Source: Dissophora ornata (taxonomy: Eukaryota > Mortierellomycota > Mortierellomycetes > Mortierellales > Mortierellaceae). From it: a stretch of DNA of 34,368 bases. The stretch's first letter is position 1. Each line of letters starts with the position of its first letter. Of the stretch, positions 10,801 to 17,754 are shown one piece after another. Where the stretch lies: contig MU616884.1 in the NCBI GenBank assembly GCA_025201705.1, forward strand, positions 1 through 34,368, in the 5' to 3' direction. The notes below the pieces were generated by a model that did no database searches, was not told the DNA's origin, and saw only the letters and a list, made by a program, of their open reading frames with translations. The position numbers were made by a program, and so were the translations under genes.

Positions 10801-11076
10801 GGGTTCGATAAGCAGTCGTGGAAGCGAGCGCGCGAGGCTGGCGAGGTATACTTAAACCCGAAGCGATGGGGCAAGACAGCGATCCTGTGTATTGCTTGCA
10901 GACTCCAGTACCAGAAACATCATCTTCGATGTACGCAGTGCTTTTACGTACCCGTGACTGCACCGGATGAAGGCCATGCGGTTGCGAGCCGTGTCGGGTC
11001 AGGTCCAGGTCCAAAGGCTGGAGGAACTTGTAGTCGATGCAAGGCCGGCACTTGGTTGAGGGAGATAGAGAATTGA
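7816..11076 (+). CDS. Large disordered protein with C-terminal CxxC zinc-binding cluster
   Basis: A single exon codes for 1086 aa. Residues about 25-105 hold a conserved-looking stretch (SNIAYYVYPEDTRAEGEA) that runs into a charged coiled coil rich in R, K, E and Q. The middle is Ser/Thr/Pro-rich and probably unfolded, with several RRKSL/RRSSI-like sites that suit basophilic kinases. A second basic helix (ERILKEKRLKKREARKR) lies at about 630-650, and 12 alanines coded by alternating GCA/GCC fill 853-864. The last 100 residues are the only obvious fold: CTSC at 987-990, CIAC at 1025-1028, CTQC at 1039-1042 and CSRC at 1072-1075, which could bind two zinc ions. The spacing does not match a GATA finger or a RING well. 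I do not recognise the family; a nuclear or chromatin role is only a guess. The ATG (CCACCATGGAG) has good context. Confidence 0.85.
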   Translation: MERNIRPNASGYNLTQDHPGYDLPVSNIAYYVYPEDTRAEGEAVAQRAFQRIEDSYDEYEKLTDVFKVEFDRRQQQVNERKQHEKLLKEERLRRQKEDRKNRRLGKPSSSATNCSKTPQQLSSSSLSSYHPYRHASQHASAAISLTDPGRGPSLHRTFSRHGHGYTQGSIFATTSSDSHSHPHLGQDHPPHLIHATSAPGERSPSSSPILPLTPSPQLGTSDAALSSVASASAASFSTSSSASATPFSISGSVSSFAASTCSGAQPQQPQRIRKKRKQAIPVHPSVVDRIPGITLRIQPDAEQHLQVEILKNVDDYRPMRSTIRENEREMDCTVDLDPNDEHMGRISLAHDESSIEINGLQSPTPFQARQDLDKVRESIKSGRPSYSFLSSTYNQQFLERDVHHLPESSSIQDMDTFVTSAASKTSGLHQRQSSSSSGRSLDFYDPTRARSSTVDHPQQSLSTSATSLTWPQQYYDPFGMPLAPEDLEAARAAALPLSWDNFSTRDCQVNKVIGKHDKDFELLEELVQETIARQHAAQLAAEESDDQSQGKPRRRRGSHQQDREGSETSARSTPAATSTKSASGRGSLKANSGSKASLVVTSRTAGTHATRGGATGLVQTYDDIERILKEKRLKKREARKRQESLVADAYHEDEQDHMEQLDQDEEGDGEDQGTPGLKTEDDLEPDDLLDTAPQKQMLSRRRKSLSLFATRNDDGHAKRIPPSKLSSQPTSPPSPPHSRQVTPSMGESTVTSRRSSISSHVRHQTYVNAAPGSDTSGTPPATPTRANAPLPPLFSLPQEESPVSGGRTRMRSRSVSISTPIISMEGKNKNSFFDSALEQIAAKRRQKLAKKKAAAAAAAAAAAAMKAPEQRNESSYSTQETSEANLEASDAVDPHALERELYSLRSSERVDASKGNLPKSSKFLPGRVLRTTRAKPHDPLYPTDMATGVLGPGMPASVHGVAEWDHRPKDQNATGEDLDVELLDPDCTSCRLALNGFDKQSWKRAREAGEVYLNPKRWGKTAILCIACRLQYQKHHLRCTQCFYVPVTAPDEGHAVASRVGSGPGPKAGGTCSRCKAGTWLREIEN

Positions 11077-11373
11077 TTGCTCTCCGTTGTTATTTTTCAT
11101 TGTACCCCATGGTCCAGATTGCCATTTGTAAGATAATACCAAAGTCTGTGCGTAGCGATTGTTACTCAGCAGAAAAAAAAATATAGAAAGTGTATCAATA
11201 AAGAATTGTCCATCGTGAACGCGCTTGTTGACGTGTCGGCCTTTGATTGCCTTGACCATCGACATGTCTTGAAACGATTCCTGTAGATATTTGCACCACA
11301 CTTTAATTTTCGAGTATCGCGCAGTACACACCACAGACAACAATCAACTCTGCTAATCTGCCAATCCACACCA
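11077..11373. terminator. Convergent 3' regions with poly(A) signal
   Basis: The two coding regions on either side point at each other with 297 bp between stop codons. AATAAA at 11197-11202 (+) is the likely signal for the upstream gene. No gene lies in the gap. Confidence 0.55.
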
Positions 11374-11588
11374 TCACAGATCCCAGCCATAGTCGTGTAA
11401 TGATGATCCTAGCGGATCGACTACATTCAGCTCCTCCAGCATCACGTCCCTCGCCATAATTTCAAATTCTTTGTACACCGTGGTTAATATTCTCTGATCA
11501 GAAAGAATAAAATAAAATTATGGTTTGTTCGGTAAGTAACGGAGAACCATCTTTTGTTTTCCTTTTTCCTTTTTCATTTTTCCTTTTT

Positions 11589-11657
<69 letters not shown>

Positions 11658-13026
11658 TACCTTGAACCGCGTATCGACTTTTTGAAAGGTCTCGATCGTG
11701 AGCATCGGCCATAGATACTCCTGATGTAGTTGGAAATTCAACTTCTCATATACTTGTGCGATGATGCCACAGAGTGACGATGCCGTTATCACATAATCTG
11801 GGATGAATGGCTGCATTATATCCACCATGACGCCGGATTCGAAAGGTAAAGGGAAAAAAAAATGTAGATGAGATGAGATTGATGAAATCGGATGGGCAAT
11901 TCTTTGACGGTGCTACATCAAACAGACGATAAACACGGGTTGTCGGCGATGACAACTTGGTGGATGATCTTACTATACTTCTGACTTCCAAATACGAGTA
12001 CTCCCCTGTGTCGTCAAACGCGTCCGCGGTCCCTTTCAGGGCGAAAAATATCTGTCAAAAAGTCGAGTAAACAAAGAGAGAAGAAGGCCATAAACAAAAA
12101 CAATGAGGCACGGGTAAATTGGTTTTTGAAATGAAGATCGTAGCGCAACACACGCGACACATGGGCGACACATGGTACAGGTGAAACGAGAGATAACAAG
12201 ATCTTGACGCCCTTTTTTTTTTTTGTTGTTGACGCCGGGTTTCGTTATTGGGACTTACAGATTTTGCACGCGATTCCGTGGTGGCAAAGTGCTCGTACTC
12301 GTGCAGAACGTGATACAGGGCCTTGATACAATCCATCGTGCTTGGTATCTCCAGGATCGTCGCGAGCGATGTCCCCAAGAAGAAAAATCGCATTGACCTG
12401 TCATTAGGCAGAAAATAAACTGACAGGTGAGTTGTATTTTTCTACCTTGGTTTAATACGATTGTCGTGATGTAGTGAGGGAGGGAAGTTGAAAACAATGG
12501 CGCAGGGTAAAGAAAGTAAAATGACCCTCCGTGGAGGGGTACTACAACTGCTCATGTATATTTTTTCAGGTTTTGAAGTATTGGGCTGTCCCCCCACTTT
12601 GTGCGACTATCCCAACTTCCCTTCCGGATTTCCTACCCAAAAAGAAGCCGAATGGCCAAGCAACAAACAAACGAAATCTCCACACACACCTTAAAAAATC
12701 TCGTGTGAGGCTGATGTTTAAAATAAATCCCGGCCTGGGAAATGACGATATCGCTTCACAGCAAGGCGATGAATCAATTACCTTCGCTGAATCTTTTCCT
12801 CTGTCAAGAATTGCCTCATTTCCTGTTCCGTGACCATGGCTGTGTTATAGAGGACCATCCCGCCCTGAAAAACTCGTCCGAGGTATTTCCAGGACGCGAT
12901 ACGTTTTGTTATCAGGAGAGGCACCCACTCCTGTTGTTGCTGCATCTGATGTGTTGTGGATTGGAGCGCTCCTCCAGGGTGGGCCATCATCATCATCCCA
13001 GATGCTGCGATTCCGACACCGGCCAT
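11374..13026 (-). CDS. Conserved fungal protein of unknown function, five exons
   Basis: The exon model on the minus strand is 13026-12782, 12397-12259, 12051-11974, 11810-11661 and 11493-11374. This gives 732 nt and 243 aa with all phases agreeing. Donors are GTAATT, GTAAGT, GTAAGA and GTACAA; acceptors are GACAG, GACAG, TGCAG and ATCAG. The N-terminus is Met/Gln-rich (MMMMAH, HQMQQQQEW). A conserved-looking body follows: PLLITKRIASWKYLGRVFQG, LYNTAMVTEQEMRQF, FFFLGTSLATILEIPSTMD, EYSYLEVRSIPFIPDY, SLCGIIAQVYEKL, and a C-terminus with KVDTRFKRI and EELNVVDPLG. From memory this resembles a conserved fungal family of unknown function (S. pombe SPAC57A10.07 type), but I could not check that. 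It looks soluble and mostly helical, with no signal peptide or membrane span. Exon joining was guided by phase and continuity, so single junctions could be off by a few bases. Confidence 0.75.
11591..11656. repeat. 66-nt T homopolymer (A66 on the sense strand of the gene)
   Basis: This is an uninterrupted run of 66 T on the given strand. It lies inside intron 4 of the minus-strand gene, just 4 nt after the donor GTAC, so the pre-mRNA would carry 66 A directly after the 5' splice site. It is preceded on the plus strand by a TTTTCC/TTTTTC-rich patch (11553-11590). The true length is uncertain because sequencers slip on such runs. Confidence 0.95.
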
Positions 13027-13247
13027 CGATTCGTTTTATTTCCTGTGCTAGCGTGTGTATGTTCTTGGTTGTTCCTGACCGGATCTGAGTTGTCGGGGAG
13101 GAGTGTTTGGCTGAAGGGTGTTAATTGCCAGTGCGTGAAGCAGGAAAGTGAACGGACAGATAAGACCAACAAAAAAAAGGAGGCGAGAAGGGGAGGGAGG
13201 GTTGTGTACAATATGTGGTCGATTGTCTGTGGAGGGTGGGTAAAAGA

Positions 13248-13254
13248 ATATATA
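13248..13254 (-). promoter_or_regulatory. TATA-like element of the minus-strand gene 11374-13026
   Basis: On the minus strand the sequence reads GAAGTATATATTC about 222 nt before the start codon, and a pyrimidine-rich block (CCCTCCCTCCCCTTC) follows toward the gene. This is a plausible core promoter. Confidence 0.45.
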
Positions 13255-13309
13255 CTTCTCGGGGAGAAGAGAAGGTGTCCGATTTCTTTATAACTTGCGT
13301 GAGGATAGC

Positions 13310-14073
13310 GACTATGGGTTAACAGGGATATGAATGAGAAAGAATGAAAGAAAGAATGAGAATGAGATGAGAATGAAGGCAATGAGATGAAGGGAATGGA
13401 AGAGCGAATGACGAGGATGCAGGGCTCAGCATAATATACAAAACAAATCGCACAATCAAATGCAGAGGCGAAGCCCAAAGCACATGGACAGAGCAAGGGT
13501 GAGAAAAAAAATTACACTAACAAAACACGCATACAGGACAAAGCTTAGTCAGACAGACAGACAGACTTTAGCTTTCGGCTGTCATGAGTGGGCAGACAAG
13601 TGAGTGAATCAATATGTGGATGCAGGATGCATAAGCGAGCAATGAGCCATGATACATGAACAAGGAAAGGAAAGGATCGGGCTCTTATTTGAAAGAAATA
13701 ACATAATGCGCCGTATATGCCGCTGCTGTGTCCAGACATGGCAAAGGCAGTGCCGGTGTGCACTTGTATCCGTGGCCACGTATGCAGGCTCAATAAAACA
13801 AATGCTGTCATGGGACTCGCCACGGATCATGGATAAAACTAGTAAAGTATGCATCTTATGTCAGATCAGGCGTCCAGCGTACAACTCAACACTCGTTAAC
13901 GGAGACCTTGGCCACTCGGGACAGATGGCGCGATGTTTTACGATGTGCATTCATTCCAAGCGCACAAATTTATTTAAAACGCGTCCAAACGCGAACATTT
14001 TTGTGTTTGGTGGCAAATTCGATTTTTCATTTTTTTGGTGGCAACAGCAAGACGCGTCAAATCTATGGCACTT
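13310..14073. other. Intergenic region with GAATGA-type repeats
   Basis: No gene is supported here. Imperfect repeats of GAATGA/GAATGAGA run from about 13330 to 13412. Four copies of CAGA lie at about 13552-13567, and the rest is unique DNA that serves as the promoter side of the minus-strand gene ending at 11374 and the 3' side of the Sel1 gene. Long open frames here on the plus strand run into the antisense of the Sel1 gene and look spurious. Confidence 0.5.
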
Positions 14074-14079
14074 TTTATT
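14074..14079 (-). terminator. Poly(A) signal of the Sel1-repeat gene
   Basis: AATAAA on the minus strand begins 4 nt after the stop codon (TAAAAGAAATAAA). A second AAATAAA-like site lies at about 13969-13975. Confidence 0.5.
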
Positions 14080-14083
14080 TCTT

Positions 14084-16192
14084 TTACATTATGACGCAGG
14101 GTCGTCCATTTCTAGACCCACCACCACCATGCTTGATCTGTTCGTCGACCTGCCCTTTCAACCTTTTCCCCTCCAGTCCCAACACACCCGGTCGACGACT
14201 CGCCAGCGTAAACCACTTTTGTGCCTGCATCAGATCCTTCTTGGACGGATCCCAAACATGCTTCACAGCCTTTGTATCTGCTCCCTCACCTTCCACCCCT
14301 TCCTTCTGCTCCTGAGGCGTCTCATCTTGGAAGTAATACGCTCCTAAACTCAACTGTGCAAGGCCGAACCCTTGCTGCCCCGACATCTTCCAGTACTCGA
14401 CCGCCAACGCATCATTCTTGGCCACACCCAGACCTCTGAAATAGGCCTGTCCAACGTTATACTGAGCCTCAGCCAGGCCCTTCGAAGCAGCTTTTTGATA
14501 ATGTTGGAATGCTGTTTTGAAATTCGGCTTCTCTTCATTCATTTCTAGGGATCCCAGCAAGAAACTGGCCTCTGCATTTTCGTCTGCCTTAACCGCCATC
14601 TCAAAACACTTGCGGGCCATTACTGAATCCCGGGGCAGTTCCCCACTGAGATACATGCGTCCCAGAGACACGCGAGCCTCGACCACACCAGCATTGGCAG
14701 CCTTCAGGTACATATCGCGAGCAGCCTCATAGTTCTTGTCATCACGCGCGTAGATGCTGGCAAGAGTCGACATGGCCCAGGGAAGACCGTGCATTCTACT
14801 CTTGACAGAGGGCTTGGCGAGGGACTCGATGATGGCACGGCCCTTGACGGGATCTGTAGGGACACCCTTGGCACCGCGGTAGAGCATCGCACCGTAGCTG
14901 TACCGGGAAATGATGTCGCCGCTGTCCACTGCGATCTTAAGCAGTGCGAATGCCAGAGGCGCGCCATCTAGTATATATTTGGTCGTGGTTTTCTCGATTA
15001 GAAAACAGATACTTGGGTTTACCATGGTGTATTTTGATGCAAACATTTGGCTTTACCTCGTGTGTATTGAAGAGACCAAGAGGACAACTCGTGAACAGGG
15101 ATATTCTTCCTCTTGCAGGCTGAATTGGACGGCATTTCAGAAATGGGGAAAGTGAGCGGTGAGGTTCTGGCAAATCACCAATGTTATTAACAGATCTTTA
15201 ATCTCCTTGAGCGCAACTGCTTACTATTTGCGAAGTCTTTTTCAACCTGAAGGCGCTTCGGATCATCCTCGCGCAGGGGCAGGATGTCCACCATGGTCTG
15301 AACGAGTTGTTTTGTCTCGTCCAAGGTAATACCGAACTTCTTTTGTTGGATCAATTGCTTTACAAATTCGTCCGGTGGAAACACATCTTTGAATAAATAT
15401 CAGGATTTTTTTAAAAAATAGGATAAAGAACGCGATTAGATACTTCATGTCGCGTAAATGCGGCCAATGATGGGCCAACACGATCTCTTGCATTCACACC
15501 TTTAAGCGTCAATGCGCTGATATCTACGCTCTCACTGCTCGCTGTCTTTGGAGGCGTAATCCTGAAATGGAATACCAAGTACCGAGGGACAATAACTGTT
15601 TAGTGGCCATAATAAACAAATACGCACGGAACTTTCACAGAGCATTGACTTACTCTGGTGGAGGAGTCGAAGGTTTTGAAAGATCTTCATACTGGGAAAA
15701 GAGTCCACTAATGGGCGCATCTATCTGGTCTGCAGGGGACGCCACAGGAACGATCTTGGACCCTTCTTTCCTGTATACCACATCACCCTCAACTACTGTC
15801 GCCGCTGGGGCTGTTGAAGCAGCGCTAGGCTTGCTTCCATGCTTCTTTTTCAGCACAGTGGAGGTCGAGAACGGTGAGGATGACGTTGAGGGGATGACGT
15901 TGACGTGTGGATGTGTAAAGATCGCGGAGGACTTGGATGTTGCGCGAGGAAACCCCTTACGAGCTCCATGACCTAGCGGTGATAACACAGGGAAGAAGGT
16001 GGAAGAAGATCCAGAGGTCCTTGCAGGCGTAGAGTTGACAGTAAAAGAGGTGAATCCACGTATGGATGGTTTAGCGACAATAACATGGGTTCCGGGACGA
16101 TGCCTGGGTCTAGGGACAGAGCGTAAAGAAGCGGCAGGTGTGATTCCTGGTATGCCAGCAGAGGCATGCCTTGCGGCCGAATTGCGAATCAT
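14084..16192 (-). CDS. Sel1-repeat protein with mitochondrial-type N-terminus and CaaX-type C-terminus
   Basis: The exon model on the minus strand is 16192-15654, 15561-15500, 15386-15225 and 14967-14084, which gives 1647 nt and 548 aa with consistent phases. Donors are GTAAGT, GTGTGA and GTAAGC; acceptors are TTCAG, CAAAG and ACTAG. An in-frame ATG at 16306 would add 38 aa. I prefer 16192 because MIRNSAARHASAGIPG followed by an Arg-rich, acid-free stretch is a typical mitochondrial presequence, but the longer start (with SFHTSRN) also looks mitochondrial. A further FSTSTVLKKK lies near residue 130. From about residue 255 the protein is helical with Sel1-like (TPR-related) repeats: EAARDMYLKAANAGVVEAR, LGRMYLSGELPRDSVMARK, AFQHYQKAASKGLAEAQ and NVGQAYFRGLGVAKND. 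Such repeats make scaffold surfaces for partner proteins. The C-terminus is a Gly-rich linker ending in Cys-Val-Ile-Met, a textbook farnesylation motif. Mitochondrial Sel1 factors and prenylated Sel1 regulators such as Chs4-type proteins are both known; this one carries marks of both. Confidence 0.85.
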
Positions 16193-16422
16193 GGCGAGTT
16201 GATGGCAAAGGAAGGGATCAAACGTAGGAATGTTCCTTGACGTGTGGAATGAGAAAGAGCGATGCGAGAAAGACGAGCACGGCGCCAACGGTTCCGGGAA
16301 GAGCATCGATCGTCTCACGGGTGGTGGGTGACTGTCGCGCCAAATAAGGCGCTTTCTGGCAGAGCTGGCAAAGAAGCGAAATCCTTCTCAATCACCGAAG
16401 ATCACATCGACGACCTGCATTC
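16193..16422. promoter_or_regulatory. Shared divergent promoter
   Basis: Only 230 bp (116 bp if the longer Sel1 start is used) separate the start codons of the two divergent genes. The region has no clear TATA box. It includes CGATCG/ATCGAT motifs at about 16304-16312 and CCAAATAAGG at 16339-16348 (a CArG-like sequence, possibly by chance). Confidence 0.55.
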
Positions 16423-17589
16423 ATGGCAACACCAAGCACAAGTCGGATTGCGCACGCAGGGAAGAGTACGATCTCAGCACGGCTCTCTGGATTCAGACCT
16501 GCCCCTGCATCGTTACCTCGAGTGCGTTTACACGACGATCTCTCAGCCTCTCGACGTAGTCTTGTCACCTCCGTCCCCTTTCGAAAGCGGCACGTTGAAG
16601 GGGCCAGCCATCAAGATCAGCATCGACCTAGAGATCGCTCAGCCCCAAAGCCCACTACGCCATCTTCCTCAGAATCCAAGAGCATATCACTGAGCTTTAG
16701 ACACCGACTCAGGTTCCTTGACGGCTCCGAAATCTACGAAGCTGCCTCTCAAGAGCAATACTCGCATCCCGTTGATGGCGAGGACAAAAAGAAGAACGAG
16801 AGCAAGGATTCTACAAAAAAAAATTCTGCTGCCATATCAAGATCAGCTATATGGAGCGGAGCAAAACCAGGGAAGCGTTACCGTCCTGGATTCCAACCAG
16901 GCGATTTCTTATGTCCGCAATGTGGAAGCCATAATTTTCGGCCGCCCGAACGAACCCTTGCAGCAACGATCGAGGCAAGAGCATTGTATAAACAGAAGCA
17001 ACGACAGCGGCAGCAACAGCAACAGCAAACGCAGCGGGCAGAAGCAACTTGTTCTTCAACGTCAGCAACATTGGGTGCAGGTGATGGAAAAGATCACGAC
17101 CCTGATGAACTTGCCAAATCTTCATCATCGGCAAACGTGAGAATGGCAGAGTCTTTGTCAGGACCAGAGACAGGAAGTGCATCGCGGGACGAGGAGCAGC
17201 ATCCCCGAAGAAAATACCCCATTGGTGCGAATTCTCACTGCTTCGAATGTGGTTATGGAACCGCATGCGACCCCCTTCCCACCTCCACTTCATACTCCTC
17301 CGCAGTACTGGCAACAGCGTCTTCATCACCTTTGGCCTCGCGGGATCACACCCAAGTCAAGACCGCTACAGAAGCAACCAACGAACTACGAGCGGACCTC
17401 CGACTCGCCAAACCACGAGACTACGTCTGTCCGCAATGTCAGACTGTCAATTTCAACAATCGGCTACATTGTGTCGGATGCGGAGTTGTGGCGCCCTGGA
17501 TCCGAGAGAATGTAGAGAAAGGGTTAAGGGCCAGTAGCAAGAGCGCAAAAGGCCGAGGAAGGCACGCGAGAGGGTCATCTCGAGTATAA
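16423..17589 (+). CDS. RanBP2-type zinc-finger protein, probably mitochondrial
   Basis: A single exon codes for 388 aa. The first 60 residues are rich in Arg, Ser and Ala with almost no acid (MATPSTSRIAHAGKSTISAR then many R and S), which fits a mitochondrial presequence. Near the C-terminus C336-x2-C339-x3-N343-x6-C350-x2-C353 is an exact RanBP2-type finger (Tyr replaces the usual Trp), a fold that binds single-stranded RNA or ubiquitin. A second, earlier copy is split: CPQCGSHNF at 164-172 supplies the first cysteine pair and HCFECG (C273, C276) the second, with about 105 residues between C167 and C273 including a Gln-rich coiled stretch and a Ser-rich part. I found no GT-AG intron that would remove the insertion. 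The gene shares a promoter with the Sel1-repeat gene, so the two may work in the same compartment. An RNA-related mitochondrial role is an inference. Confidence 0.8.
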   Translation: MATPSTSRIAHAGKSTISARLSGFRPAPASLPRVRLHDDLSASRRSLVTSVPFRKRHVEGASHQDQHRPRDRSAPKPTTPSSSESKSISLSFRHRLRFLDGSEIYEAASQEQYSHPVDGEDKKKNESKDSTKKNSAAISRSAIWSGAKPGKRYRPGFQPGDFLCPQCGSHNFRPPERTLAATIEARALYKQKQRQRQQQQQQTQRAEATCSSTSATLGAGDGKDHDPDELAKSSSSANVRMAESLSGPETGSASRDEEQHPRRKYPIGANSHCFECGYGTACDPLPTSTSYSSAVLATASSSPLASRDHTQVKTATEATNELRADLRLAKPRDYVCPQCQTVNFNNRLHCVGCGVVAPWIRENVEKGLRASSKSAKGRGRHARGSSRV

Positions 17590-17754
17590 GCCGAGGTTAA
17601 TAACAATAAAAAAATGGCCATTAAGAAATTTTATTTTTTTATTTTCGTCTGGTCGTTGTAAACGCGTGAGTGAAGAGTTAGAGAGCCGGGAAGAGGGAAG
17701 AGATAAGAGGGGAGAAGGGACTTTCAAGGCGCTCGGAGGGTGTGAAGGAAGCAG
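17590..17754. terminator. Convergent terminators
   Basis: The stop codons of the two convergent genes are 165 bp apart. AATAAA at 17605-17610 (+) serves the zinc-finger gene. The T-rich stretch TTTTATTTTTTTATTTTCG at about 17630-17647 reads as AATAAA-like signals for the minus-strand gene. A GA-rich patch follows. Confidence 0.55.

Noticed and set aside
11591..11656. T66 as the poly(A) tail of a retrotransposon
   Set aside because: No element body, internal promoter or target-site duplication is visible around it, and it sits inside a phase-consistent intron.
12742..13293. 183-codon plus-strand frame
   Set aside because: It lies opposite exon 1 and the promoter of the minus-strand five-exon gene, whose phase-consistent model explains the coding signal better.
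13649..14347. 232-codon plus-strand frame
   Set aside because: It covers the 3' flank and the antisense of the Sel1 gene end and shows no domain.
14968..15046. In-frame ATG extension upstream of Sel1 exon 4
   Set aside because: The sequence (MFASKYTMVNPSICFLIEK) reads through the ACTAG acceptor at 14968. Joining to the upstream exons in phase gives a longer, better protein.
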